In this document: positions 23,336 to 31,796 of the stretch, one piece after another
How positions within the stretch are numbered: the first letter of the stretch is position 1
Layout: every line of letters starts with the position of its first letter
Source: Pseudomonas frederiksbergensis
GTDB lineage: Bacteria; Pseudomonadota; Gammaproteobacteria; Pseudomonadales; Pseudomonadaceae
Direction: 5' to 3'
NCBI RefSeq assembly: GCF_017114915.1
Contig: NZ_JAAUOE010000021.1
Location: 31,284-95,283, forward strand
DNA: 64,000 nt
The notes under the pieces: generated by a model
Seen by the model: the letters and a program-made list of their open reading frames with translations, nothing else
Databases searched by the model: none
What the model was told of the DNA's origin: nothing
Made by a program: the position numbers and the translations under genes

Positions 23336-24214
23336 ATGAACATGGACATGGATGCGTCTACAAAATACCCCATTGTGTTGGTTCACGGTCTTTTCGGCTT
23401 CGACAGAATCGCCGGTTATCCGTATTTCTTCGAAATCGAGGAAGCCCTGGAGCGCGCGGGTGCCCAGGTGTTTGCCGTGAATATTCCAGCCGTCAACGGC
23501 AATGAAGAACGCGGTGAAAAACTGCTCGAACACGTCGACCGCATCTTGCTGGAAACGGGCGCCGCCAAGGTCAATCTGATTGGCCATAGCCAAGGTCCCC
23601 TGGCCGCACGCTATGTAGCGGCCCTGTACCCGGAAAAGATCGCGTCGGTTACCTCGGTCAGTTGCCCCAATCACGGCTCCGAGATTGCCGACCAACTGCA
23701 CAAGGCGCTGACACCGGGAGAATTACCCGAAGCCTTCGTGTTGGCCCTGTTAAGTGCAGTCGGCACCTTCATTTCGTTGATCAGCGGCCACCCGGAAAAT
23801 GCCGTGGATCCTCAAGCGGCTTTCGAATCGCTGACCAGCGCAGGCTTGGCCGCCTTCAATCGCAAGTACCCGCAAGGGGTGCCTAAGGTTTGGGGTGGTG
23901 AAGGCAACGAAATTGAAAACGGCGTGTATTACTACTCCTGGAGCGGGATCGTGCAAAACTTTCAGAGTTTGCAGCTCCTCGATCCGACCCATTTGAACTG
24001 TAAAGTGCTGTCGAAGTTGTTTTATAAGGAGAAGGACGCCAACGATGGGCTGGTTGGCCGCTACAGCTCGCACCTGGGTAAAGTGATCCGCTCGGATTAC
24101 CCCATGGACCATTTCGACGCCGTCAATCAGATGGCAGGGATCAACAGCTGGAACGTGAGCCCGGTCATGCTCTACCTTGAACATGCCGCCAGGCTCAGGA
24201 GCAAGGGTTTGTAA
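23336..24214 (+). CDS. Family I.1-type triacylglycerol lipase lacking a signal peptide
   Basis: A 292-residue alpha/beta hydrolase resembling the mature part of P. aeruginosa LipA. TKYPIVLVHGLFGFD forms the oxyanion region, GHSQGPLAARYVAA holds the nucleophile serine (HSQG rather than HSHG), NDGLVGRYSSHLG includes the calcium/aspartate region, and MDHFDAVNQ carries the histidine. LipA starts with a Sec signal; this protein opens directly at MNMDMDASTKYP, so export by that route is not expected. A second ATG at 23342 is a possible start. It is monocistronic and divergent from gntR. No lipase foldase gene is adjacent. Confidence 0.88.
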   Translation: MNMDMDASTKYPIVLVHGLFGFDRIAGYPYFFEIEEALERAGAQVFAVNIPAVNGNEERGEKLLEHVDRILLETGAAKVNLIGHSQGPLAARYVAALYPEKIASVTSVSCPNHGSEIADQLHKALTPGELPEAFVLALLSAVGTFISLISGHPENAVDPQAAFESLTSAGLAAFNRKYPQGVPKVWGGEGNEIENGVYYYSWSGIVQNFQSLQLLDPTHLNCKVLSKLFYKEKDANDGLVGRYSSHLGKVIRSDYPMDHFDAVNQMAGINSWNVSPVMLYLEHAARLRSKGL

Positions 24215-24226
24215 GCCCCAAAAAAA

Positions 24227-24256
24227 GGCCCGTTGTAATAACGGGCCGTTTCGTTT
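24227..24256 (+). terminator. Rho-independent terminator after lipase
   Basis: GGCCCGTT, five-base loop, AACGGGCC, then a T-rich tail, 12 bases after the lipase stop. Confidence 0.85.
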
Positions 24257-24271
24257 CCAGCGCTCAACCCG

Positions 24272-24832
24272 TTACGGCTCAAGCCCGATCGGGAAAAACT
24301 CGCCACCGCTCCAGACACCGAGCCAGCTCTGCCCGTCAATCTCACGGCTCACTGCCAGCTCTACCAACTGGTAGAACACATTGCGGTGAATCAGTGCTTC
24401 AAGATTGCTGCGCACATGTACGTACGGCCCGGGTTCCTGCGTCACCGGGTCGATCACTACGCGAATCGGGTGCTCGGCGCCAGCATCGGCCGTTTCGTCA
24501 ACGTTGGTGGTAAAGCGCAAGAGCTGGGCTTCACCTTCGCCTTCGACCTCCACGGCAATCGCCACGAACGGTGCGTCGTCGACCTTGATACCCACCTTTT
24601 CGACTGGAGTAATCAGAAAGTAATCATCGCCGTCACGACGAATGATGGTGGAGAACAGCTTGACCATCGGCTTGCGCCCGATCGGTGTACCCAGGTAATA
24701 CCAGGTGCCGTCGCGGGCGATACGCATGTCGATGTCGCCGCAGAAGTCGGGGTTCCACAAGTGGACCGGCGGCAAGCCTTTGGTTTTGGGGATTTGCCCC
24801 AACAGGTCGTTGGCTTTTTGCGGGCCATTCAT
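24272..24832 (-). CDS. DUF1285-family protein
   Basis: A 186-residue conserved protein. PPVHLWNPDFCGDIDMRI, GTWYYLGTPIGRKPMVKLFS and ITPVEKVGI are the family's signature blocks as I recall them. It is a small beta-rich cytoplasmic protein of unknown biochemical role. It lies 16 bases after the DUF4823 lipoprotein gene in the same direction; the pairing of these two is common in Pseudomonas. Confidence 0.88.
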   Translation of the reverse strand: MNGPQKANDLLGQIPKTKGLPPVHLWNPDFCGDIDMRIARDGTWYYLGTPIGRKPMVKLFSTIIRRDGDDYFLITPVEKVGIKVDDAPFVAIAVEVEGEGEAQLLRFTTNVDETADAGAEHPIRVVIDPVTQEPGPYVHVRSNLEALIHRNVFYQLVELAVSREIDGQSWLGVWSGGEFFPIGLEP

Positions 24833-24848
24833 GGCGTTCTCCTTTGAA

Positions 24849-25454
24849 TTACTGGTCGCTGAGCCCCAGCAGGCTACGAGCGTATTGCTCCAGCGGCGGG
24901 CCCAGCAGATCTGCTGGCTTGTTGTCGTGGAACGTCAGTAAACCGCCACGACTCTTGATACGCGCAGTATCGATCAAATACTGGGTGCTGGTCTCGATCA
25001 ACATGATCTGAATCACGCCGCTGTCGATCCCCAGGCGATCCACGTGTTCCTGGTCAATCCATTCGTCCGAGTTGCCGATGCGGTCATCGGCCTTGGCAAA
25101 ACGCGTATAGAGCAGGTAGTGAGCACCGGCGGCACGGGCTTCACCCATGGCGGCGTCGAGGCCTTCCGGCGCGCGGGCGCGGCGCACCATCGGGAAATAT
25201 TCGATAAAGCCGTTGAAGGCTTCTTCGGCCACCACGTTAGGTCGCGGATACGCGCTGCCTGGCGGCGCAAAGGCGCCCTGGGCGATGTAGATGAAGGAGT
25301 CCGGCTGAATGCGGAAGTTGTTCACGCGACGGCTGTCGCTGTGGTCCAGCAGCCCCGCGTCGCTCATGTGGTAGCGAGTCCCTTCGGCCATATCGCTGAC
25401 ATTCATGCAGCCACCGAGCGCCAAAACGGCCAGCAGCAAAACCAGGCTACGCAT
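24849..25454 (-). CDS. DUF4823-family lipoprotein
   Basis: A 201-residue predicted lipoprotein. MRSLVLLLAVLALGGC is a signal with a lipobox (LGGC, lipid-modified cysteine at 16), and residue 17 is Met rather than Asp, which does not favour inner-membrane retention. The body (YHMSDAGLLDHS, RIQPDSFIYIAQGAF) fits the DUF4823 family of unknown function. First gene of a two-gene operon with the DUF1285 gene. Confidence 0.88.
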   Translation of the reverse strand: MRSLVLLLAVLALGGCMNVSDMAEGTRYHMSDAGLLDHSDSRRVNNFRIQPDSFIYIAQGAFAPPGSAYPRPNVVAEEAFNGFIEYFPMVRRARAPEGLDAAMGEARAAGAHYLLYTRFAKADDRIGNSDEWIDQEHVDRLGIDSGVIQIMLIETSTQYLIDTARIKSRGGLLTFHDNKPADLLGPPLEQYARSLLGLSDQ

Positions 25455-25550
25455 CCTACCCTCCAGAAGCCGGTGACGGAAAACCGGCGAATGGCCGTGG
25501 GATGCAGCTTCCGCGCCAGCTCATGGGCATCGTCGCCTGGCAGAACGCAG

Positions 25551-25613
25551 TCGCGGGCAAGCCACGCTCCCACAGGTTTACGAATATCCTGTGGGAGCGT
25601 GGCTTGCCCGCGA
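25551..25613. repeat. REP-like inverted repeat
   Basis: TCGCGGGCAAGCCACGCTCC plus CACAGG on the left is mirrored by CCTGTGGGAGCGTGGCTTGC plus CCGCGA on the right. It sits between the moaA-like gene and the lipoprotein gene. Confidence 0.85.
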
Positions 25614-25623
25614 TGAAGCCGGC

Positions 25624-26592
25624 TCAGCCGCCGATGATTTTCATGATGGTCGCGCCACCGGAGAAGGCCACTTCCTGTTTGTCCCCCAACGCTTTGACCA
25701 GCAGTCGCTGCAACGCCGGCAGCGCCTGGTGACGAGGTTTGTCCAGCAGATCGCCGACATAGTGACGATTGCTCGACGACAGACAGCCATGCAGCCAGCC
25801 AGTGGACGATAAGCGTAGGCGTGAACAGGTGCGACAGAATGGAACGCTTTCGTTAGCGATCACGCCGAAGTGACCCTGCCCCGGAATCTGGTAACGCACC
25901 GCCGTGGCATCGACCGGCGCATCGGCCTGAAGATACTCGTAGCGTTCGCCGATCAGGCTCAGCAACTGCTGCAGGCTGACGAACTGCTGCAGGAAGGCAT
26001 TGGAGTCGCTGGCCAGGTGGCCCATGCGCATCAACTCGATGAAGCGCAACTCGTAACCGCGTTCCAGGCAGTAGTCGAGCAACGGCATCACTTGATCGAG
26101 GTTCTGCCCGCGCAGCGGCACCATATTGACCTTGATCTTCATGCCGGCCGCGGCGGCCTGGTCCATGCCATCGAGGACGGTCGCCAGATCACCGCCACGT
26201 GCAATGCTGCGAAAAGCGCTGGCATCCAGGGTATCGAGGGAAACGTTGATGCGTCGAATACCGGCATCCACCAGCAGCGGCAGCTTCTTCGCCAACAACT
26301 GGCCATTGGTGGTCAGACTGATGTCCGCCAGGCCCATCTGCCCGACGGCGGTCATGAAGGCTTCGAGTTTGGGACTGACCAATGGCTCACCACCGGTAAT
26401 GCGCAAGCGCTCGATGCCCGCCGCCTCGATCAGATAGGCCACGCCGCGTGCCATGGCCTCGGCCGACAATTCATCCTGCGCCGCCACCAGCCGCTTGCCG
26501 TTAGGCACGCAGTAGGTACAAGCGTAGTTACAGGCTGAGGTCAGACTAATCCGCAAATTGCGAAAACGCCTGCCTTGACGGTCAACGATCAT
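25624..26592 (-). CDS. moaA: MoaA-like radical SAM GTP 3',8-cyclase
   Basis: A 322-residue radical SAM enzyme for the first step of molybdenum cofactor synthesis. The N-terminal 4Fe-4S motif is CNYACTYC, ITGGEPL is the SAM-binding strand, and the C-terminal second cluster cysteines are in FCRTCSRLRL and HGCLSS. The final GG-like end of MoaA (KIIGG) is present. It lacks other moa genes nearby, so it may be a second copy. It would support the molybdenum hydroxylase at 46882-49673. Length is close to typical MoaA (about 330). Confidence 0.85.
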   Translation of the reverse strand: MIVDRQGRRFRNLRISLTSACNYACTYCVPNGKRLVAAQDELSAEAMARGVAYLIEAAGIERLRITGGEPLVSPKLEAFMTAVGQMGLADISLTTNGQLLAKKLPLLVDAGIRRINVSLDTLDASAFRSIARGGDLATVLDGMDQAAAAGMKIKVNMVPLRGQNLDQVMPLLDYCLERGYELRFIELMRMGHLASDSNAFLQQFVSLQQLLSLIGERYEYLQADAPVDATAVRYQIPGQGHFGVIANESVPFCRTCSRLRLSSTGWLHGCLSSSNRHYVGDLLDKPRHQALPALQRLLVKALGDKQEVAFSGGATIMKIIGG

Positions 26593-26731
26593 GGATCACT
26601 CCGGCGAAAGAAGATTCGAACACGCAAAACTTGACTTACAAATCAAGTTTTAGCAAGCCCTATGCCTGAGTATATTCCTGTGGTACTGCGCCATGTAGCT
26701 AAATCATGGCGCAATAAGGCAACTGAATGGT

Positions 26732-27370
26732 TCAGCTGCTCGGCGTGTCGGTATCGCGCTTGCGCTTGTTGCCCATGCGCACGCCGATGTCCATCAGGAA
26801 CTGGAAGAAACCTTCCTGATCTTCCAGCACATTGCTCCAGAACGGCGAGTGATACAGCGCCACGGCGCCGTGCACCAGCGCCCAGGCCGCGCAGTAATGG
26901 AAGTAAGGCGGCACGTCTTCGAGCTTGCCTTCGCTGATCCGGCCCTTGATCAACAGGGTCAGGCGTTCGAAGTTCGAGGCGCGGATCTTGTGCAGTTCCT
27001 CGACCATCTCCGGCACCTGGTTGCCCTTGACCACCTTTTCTTCCAGGCGATCGAACAACCGATAGCGTTGCGGATCGCGCATGCGGAATTCGAAGTAGGC
27101 CCGGGACAGGGCTTCCTTGTCCTTATCGACATCGGCGGAATGCAACAACTCGTTCAAATCACGCTCGTAATCGAGCATCAGGCGCAGATAGATCTCCGCC
27201 TTGGATTTGAAGTGCTTGTAGATCGTGCCTTTGCCGATACCTACGGCATCAGCAATCATCTCGACGGTGACACTGTCTTCACCTTGTTCGAGGAACAGCT
27301 TGAGCGCGGTATCGAGAATTTCTTGCTCGCGGCGACGAAACTCACGGACCTTACGAGGTTCTTTATGCAT
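26732..27370 (-). CDS. TetR-family regulator (PA2957-like)
   Basis: A 212-residue regulator with an N-terminal TetR helix-turn-helix (about residues 15-60: TVEMIADAVGIGKGTIYKHF, then KSKAEIY) and a helical ligand domain. Its position just before rgsA-tatD-pilZ matches the PA2957 gene of P. aeruginosa as I remember it. The ligand and targets cannot be read from sequence. It marks the return to the conserved backbone after the accessory region. Confidence 0.88.
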   Translation of the reverse strand: MHKEPRKVREFRRREQEILDTALKLFLEQGEDSVTVEMIADAVGIGKGTIYKHFKSKAEIYLRLMLDYERDLNELLHSADVDKDKEALSRAYFEFRMRDPQRYRLFDRLEEKVVKGNQVPEMVEELHKIRASNFERLTLLIKGRISEGKLEDVPPYFHYCAAWALVHGAVALYHSPFWSNVLEDQEGFFQFLMDIGVRMGNKRKRDTDTPSS

Positions 27371-27575
27371 AAGAAAAGGTCTGTAGGGGTCAAAATTCGA
27401 AGCCGCGTATTATGCCTAACTTGCGCAAAAATGCACGGATCATCCGACCATATATGTGTTTCTTGATGAATTCGCACCACCTTACCGGTCAATGAGAACT
27501 CAACCGAAGCGCGCGTATTCCAAATTTGTTTAAAAACCCGACCAGTCAAACTGGACTCGGCGCGATACTGATCAA

Positions 27576-27703
27576 TACTTCAACTGTCGGCGAGGCATCT
27601 CCCCCAAGTGTCGCGCCGATGAAGGTACCAAAGGACCGCGTACCTTTGTTTTACTCCTAATGGTCTTAACCCGGATTCACCCCCCAGAACCCGGGTTTTT
27701 TTT
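27576..27703 (+). ncRNA. rgsA: RgsA-like small RNA
   Basis: The segment between tetR and tatD, where P. aeruginosa encodes the RpoS/Gac-linked sRNA RgsA. Two features are visible: an inner hairpin GAAGGTAC ... GTACCTTT at about 27621-27648, and a strong terminator stem AACCCGG ... CCGGGTT at 27668-27697 followed by eight Ts. Upstream, CGATACT at 27563-27569 could be an extended -10 of a sigma-S promoter, giving a start near 27576 and a length of about 128 bases. No coding frame fits. Ends are estimated. Confidence 0.75.
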
Positions 27704-27742
27704 GCCTGCGATTCAAGACGCAGGCTGCGACCCTTTCCAACG

Positions 27743-28534
27743 TTACGCCGATGCCCTGACATGCGCCAACGCAAATAACCGCTTGAAATTCTCGGTGGTC
27801 TGCTCGGCAAATCGCTCATAGGACTCACCTCGCAACATTGCCAGAAACTCCGCTACCTCGCGCACGTATTGCGGCAGGTTCGGTTTGCCGCGATGGGGGA
27901 TCGGCGCCAGGTACGGCGAGTCGGTTTCCACCAGCAACCGGTCGACCGGCACCTTGCTGGCCACATCTCGCAGGGCATCGGCATTGCGAAAAGTGACAAT
28001 ACCGGACAAGGAAATGTAATACCCCATGTCCAGTGCAGCCTTGGCCATGTCCCAGTCTTCGGTGAAGCAATGCAGCACGCCCGCCTGAGGCAGCGCCGCC
28101 TCGCGTAGCAGTTCGAGGGTGTCGGCCCGGGCGCCACGGGTGTGGATGATGACCGGTTTGCCAGTCTGACTGGCCGCTTGCAGGTGCAGACGGAACGACG
28201 CCTGCTGCAACGCTGCCGCTTCCGGCTCGTAGTGGTAATCCAGGCCGGTTTCACCGATCGCCACCACCCGCGGATGATTGAGCTCGCGCAACAGCCAGTC
28301 CAGTGCCGGTGCGGCACCCGGCTGTACATCCAGCGGATGCACGCCGACCGAACAATCAACGTCGTCGTAGCGTTCAGCCAGGGCTTTGACGGCGGCGGCG
28401 TTCTCGGCGCTGACGCCGATGCACAGAAAGTGCCCTACTCCCCTCTGGCGGGCCGCATCGAGCGCGGCATCCAGGGAGCCGTCGTGGGCGGTGAGGTCGA
28501 GGCGATCAAGATGACAATGGGAATCTACAAGCAT
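27743..28534 (-). CDS. TatD-family metal-dependent hydrolase
   Basis: A 263-residue TIM-barrel deoxyribonuclease-type hydrolase. Metal ligands are visible in VDSHCHLDRL, the glutamate in IGETGLDYH, the histidine in IIHTRGA, the histidine in GVLHCFTED and the aspartate in LLVETDSPYLAP. TatD-family enzymes act on DNA ends or related substrates; the closest E. coli relative is probably YcfH given the fab/holB context. Last gene of the acpP-to-tatD block, 14 bases after pilZ. Confidence 0.93.
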   Translation of the reverse strand: MLVDSHCHLDRLDLTAHDGSLDAALDAARQRGVGHFLCIGVSAENAAAVKALAERYDDVDCSVGVHPLDVQPGAAPALDWLLRELNHPRVVAIGETGLDYHYEPEAAALQQASFRLHLQAASQTGKPVIIHTRGARADTLELLREAALPQAGVLHCFTEDWDMAKAALDMGYYISLSGIVTFRNADALRDVASKVPVDRLLVETDSPYLAPIPHRGKPNLPQYVREVAEFLAMLRGESYERFAEQTTENFKRLFALAHVRASA

Positions 28535-28548
28535 AAAAGGGCTGCAAC

Positions 28549-28905
28549 TTACATCGTATGAGTGGGACGGTCGGACTTCAGGGCTCCGGCCAGATGGGTT
28601 TCGATTCGACTGCGAGCGGTGTCGTCGCCTTCGTTGAATTGCACACCGACTCCAGCGGCGCGGTTGCCCTGGGCACCTTTGGGGGTAATCCAGGTGACCC
28701 GGCCGGCGACCGGGATCTTTTCAGGTTCGTCCATCAGGTGCAGGAGCATGAAGACCTCATCACCCAACTTGTAGCTCTTGTTGGTCGGGATAAACAGGCC
28801 GCCGTTCTTGATAAATGGCATGTAGGCCGCGTAGAGCACGGACCTGTCCTTGATGGTCAAGGACAAAATGCCATTGCGCGGCCCCGGACTGATGGGTTCG
28901 TTCAT
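28549..28905 (-). CDS. pilZ: PilZ-domain protein required for type IV pili
   Basis: A 118-residue PilZ-fold protein, same length as PilZ of P. aeruginosa. LSLTIKDRSVLYAAYMPF, GGLFIPTNKSYKLGDEVF and NRAAGVGVQF match that protein closely. Like the founding member it lacks the RxxxR motif that binds cyclic-di-GMP in other PilZ domains. Start ATG 28905 has a TGGAGG site. It acts with PilF/PilB-type assembly proteins in twitching motility. It follows holB by 42 bases. Confidence 0.94.
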   Translation of the reverse strand: MNEPISPGPRNGILSLTIKDRSVLYAAYMPFIKNGGLFIPTNKSYKLGDEVFMLLHLMDEPEKIPVAGRVTWITPKGAQGNRAAGVGVQFNEGDDTARSRIETHLAGALKSDRPTHTM

Positions 28906-28947
28906 GCTGACCTCCACTGTCTGATGATCAGAGTCTAGGCACGCCAG

Positions 28948-29934
28948 TCACTTCTGGGTAGGCAAGGATACCCACTGCACCAACAGCGCCTCCAGCAACA
29001 GCGCCGGATTGAGGTTGGCCTTGCTCATCACTTTCTGGCGCTGGGCGAGGATCCAGTCCTGGATATTCAAGACTTTATCCTGAGCGGCTTTCTGCGCCAG
29101 GTATTGAATCACCTTGCGCATGTCCGCCAGCCCCAGCCCTGCTTCATCCTGAGTCAACTGATAACGCAGGATCAGGCTCGACCAGTCGCAAAACCAGTCG
29201 AACAACAGCAACATGGGAATGCTTTTCCATTCCTCGGCCAGTTGCGTCGGCGACTGCTGCTGCTTAAGCAACTTCTTCACACCTTCGACCACCAGCGCCC
29301 GCTGCTCGCGCACGCCCTGGACCTGCAATTTGACCGCGGCCAATGGCGAACCGGCGGCGAGGGTCAGCAGTTCAATGCGCTCGTCTTCCGAGCAGTCCGG
29401 CAGCGCCTTGGCCAGCCACGCCAGGCTCATGGCTTGGCTGGGCAACGGACAGGCCTGCTGTACGCAGCGGCTCTTGATGGTCGGCAGCAGACGGCTGGTC
29501 TGGTGGCTGACCAACAGCAATACGGTGTCGCCGGACGGCTCTTCAAGGCTTTTGAGCAAGGCGTTGGCGGCGTTGATGTTCATCGACTCGACCGGCTCGA
29601 TCAGCACCACTTTGCGACCGCCCAACTGCGCGGTCTGCACCACGAAGCTGACCAGATCACGGACCTGATCGACCTTGATCGCCTTGTCCGCCTCTTCCGG
29701 TTCCAGAATGTAGTTATCCGGATGACTACCGGCCTTGAGCAGCAGGCAGGATTTGCATTCACCACAGGCGCCCTGGGCGGTCGGCCGCTGGCACAACAAA
29801 CTGGCCATCAAACGCTCGGCCAGCGCACGCTTGCCAATCCCAGCCGGGCCATGCAGCAAATAGGCGTGGGCGTGCTGGGCACGGCCGGCCAATTGCTGCC
29901 AGAGACTGTCCTGCCATGGATAGGCTTCAGCCAC
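28948..29934 (-). CDS. holB: DNA polymerase III delta-prime subunit
   Basis: A 328-residue clamp-loader subunit. The N-terminal AAA+ part shows YLLHGPAGIGKRALAER (modified P-loop), a zinc module of four cysteines (C...CGECKSC), and SLEEPSGDTVLLLVSHQ. The C-terminal collar domain follows. It opens the sliding clamp loader together with DnaX and HolA. It overlaps tmk by 8 bases. Confidence 0.93.
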   Translation of the reverse strand: MAEAYPWQDSLWQQLAGRAQHAHAYLLHGPAGIGKRALAERLMASLLCQRPTAQGACGECKSCLLLKAGSHPDNYILEPEEADKAIKVDQVRDLVSFVVQTAQLGGRKVVLIEPVESMNINAANALLKSLEEPSGDTVLLLVSHQTSRLLPTIKSRCVQQACPLPSQAMSLAWLAKALPDCSEDERIELLTLAAGSPLAAVKLQVQGVREQRALVVEGVKKLLKQQQSPTQLAEEWKSIPMLLLFDWFCDWSSLILRYQLTQDEAGLGLADMRKVIQYLAQKAAQDKVLNIQDWILAQRQKVMSKANLNPALLLEALLVQWVSLPTQK

Positions 29935-30559
29935 GGGTCAACTCCAGCAGACGTGGCAGCAAGGCATCCAGAGACTGCTGAACCTGCGCCAGCGGTTGAG
30001 CGGCGTCCACCAGCACATAACGCGCAGGATCCGCTTTGGCGCACTCGAGGAAGGTGTTGCGCACGGCATCGAAGAACGTGCGGCCTTCGAGCTCGAAACG
30101 GTCCAGGCGACCGCGGGCGCTGGCGCGGGCCAGGCCCACTTCCACCGGCAGATCGAAGATCAGCGTCAAGTCCGGGCGCAGATCACCCTGAACGAACGTT
30201 TCGAGGGCCGCGATGCGCTCCAGCGACAAACCGCGGCCACCGCCCTGATAGGCATAGGTCGAATCGGTGAAGCGGTCGCACAAAACCACCGCGCCACGGG
30301 CCAGCGCCGGGCGGATCACCTCAGCCAGATGCTGGGCCCGCGCGGCGAACACCAACAGCAGTTCGGTGTCGGGGTTCATGACCTCATCGACCGGTGCCAA
30401 CAGCACGTCGCGGATCCGCTCGGCCAAGGGCGTGCCACCCGGTTCCCGGGTCAACACCACCTCGATCCCGGCGGCGCGCAGACGCTCGGCCAGGTATTCG
30501 CGATTGGTGCTCTTGCCGGCGCCTTCCGGGCCTTCCAGGGTAATAAACAAGCCAGTCAC
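29927..30559 (-). CDS. tmk: Thymidylate kinase
   Basis: A 210-residue kinase that converts dTMP to dTDP. The P-loop is EGPEGAGKST, LTREPGGT is the dTMP-binding DR/E-P motif, and CDRFTDSTYAYQGGGRG the LID-region residues. Length is standard. It lies 19 bases after mltG and overlaps holB. Confidence 0.95.
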   Translation of the reverse strand: MTGLFITLEGPEGAGKSTNREYLAERLRAAGIEVVLTREPGGTPLAERIRDVLLAPVDEVMNPDTELLLVFAARAQHLAEVIRPALARGAVVLCDRFTDSTYAYQGGGRGLSLERIAALETFVQGDLRPDLTLIFDLPVEVGLARASARGRLDRFELEGRTFFDAVRNTFLECAKADPARYVLVDAAQPLAQVQQSLDALLPRLLELTRG

Positions 30560-30578
30560 AGGCAGTCCTTAGTCAGAG

Positions 30579-31793
30579 TCATTGCGGGCTTTGCGGTGCG
30601 GGCGCATCCGGTTCGGGTGCCGGCGCAGGCTCTTGTGCAGGCTCTTGTGCAGAGTCTTGCACGGAATCTTGCGGCGCTTCGGGTGGCATTTCTTCGGGCA
30701 CTGCATCAGGCGAAGCGGCCGGGATCGGCGCCTGGGCATCCTCCGTCGGCGGCGTGACAGTCGGCGCCGGGCTGGAACGGTAATCGGCACGTCGATTGAG
30801 CTGGAACTCCCGCACCGCGTTGTTATGGGCGTCCAGATCATCGGAGAACACATGGCTGCCATCACCGCGTGCAACAAAATACAGGCTGTTGCCGTCCGCC
30901 GGATTCAACGCCGCATGGATCGCCTCACGACCGACCATCGCAATCGGCGTCGGCGGCAGGCCGGCGATCATGTAGGTGTTATACGGCGTCGGCTCCTTGA
31001 GATGGGCGCGGGTCAACTTGCCGTTATAACGATCACCCAAGCCGTAGATCACCGTTGGATCGGTCTGCAGCAGCATCCCCATCTCCATGCGCCGCACGAA
31101 CACACCGGCAATCTGCCGGCGCTCCTGCGGCACGCCGGTTTCCTTTTCCACCAGCGAGGCCATGATCAGTGCCTGGTAGGGTTCGGTGTAGGGCACGTCG
31201 GCAGCGCGCTGATCCCATTCCCTGGCGAGGACCTCATCGAGGCGATCATAAGCTTTCTTGAGCAGATCGACGTCGGTCATGCCACGCACGAAACGGTACG
31301 TGTCGGGGAAGAAGCGCCCTTCCGGAAAAATCCCGCCGTGCCCGAGCTTGTCCATCACCTGACTGTCGCTCAAACCGTTGAGGGTCTGTTCGAGTTTTTC
31401 ATCCTTGGCCAAGGCTGCGCGGACTTGATGGAAATTCCAGCCTTCGACCAGCGTCAGGCTGTACTGAACCATTTCCCCGCGCTTCCACAAGTCAATCAGT
31501 CCGTTGACTGTCATACCGGGAACCATGCGGTATTCGCCGCTGTGCAGCGGTTGCCTTGCCAGATTGAAGCGCCAATAAACCCGCAGCCAGAAAGCGTCCT
31601 TGATGACACCATCGGTTTCAAGTCGAACGAAAGTGCGGTTTGGTGTAGTGCCTTTGGGCACTTCCAGCAGCTCTTCCTGCGCGATGTTCAGCGGCTGTTC
31701 CAGCGCCGAATGGATTTTCCAGGCGCTAGCGCCCGCCAACAGCCCCGCCAGAACCAGTCCGGTCTCCAGCAGCAGCAAGAATTTACGTCTCAC
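30579..31793 (-). CDS. mltG: Endolytic murein transglycosylase MltG with Pro/Ala-rich tail
   Basis: A 404-residue inner-membrane lytic transglycosylase that terminates glycan strand growth. One N-terminal membrane segment (FLLLLETGLVLAGLLAGASA), then the YceG/MltG domain with the catalytic glutamate in MASLVEKETGVP and the TPYNTYMIAGLPPTPI block. After about residue 335 there is a low-complexity tail of PAP, AQEPAQEP and PDAP repeats that is not needed for catalysis. It lies three bases after pabC. Confidence 0.93.
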   Translation of the reverse strand: MRRKFLLLLETGLVLAGLLAGASAWKIHSALEQPLNIAQEELLEVPKGTTPNRTFVRLETDGVIKDAFWLRVYWRFNLARQPLHSGEYRMVPGMTVNGLIDLWKRGEMVQYSLTLVEGWNFHQVRAALAKDEKLEQTLNGLSDSQVMDKLGHGGIFPEGRFFPDTYRFVRGMTDVDLLKKAYDRLDEVLAREWDQRAADVPYTEPYQALIMASLVEKETGVPQERRQIAGVFVRRMEMGMLLQTDPTVIYGLGDRYNGKLTRAHLKEPTPYNTYMIAGLPPTPIAMVGREAIHAALNPADGNSLYFVARGDGSHVFSDDLDAHNNAVREFQLNRRADYRSSPAPTVTPPTEDAQAPIPAASPDAVPEEMPPEAPQDSVQDSAQEPAQEPAPAPEPDAPAPQSPQ

Positions 31794-31796
31794 GAA

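Noticed and set aside
27580..27828. A minus-strand frame across the rgsA region
   Set aside because: It overlaps a clear sRNA-type terminator and the end of tatD, with no protein-like features.
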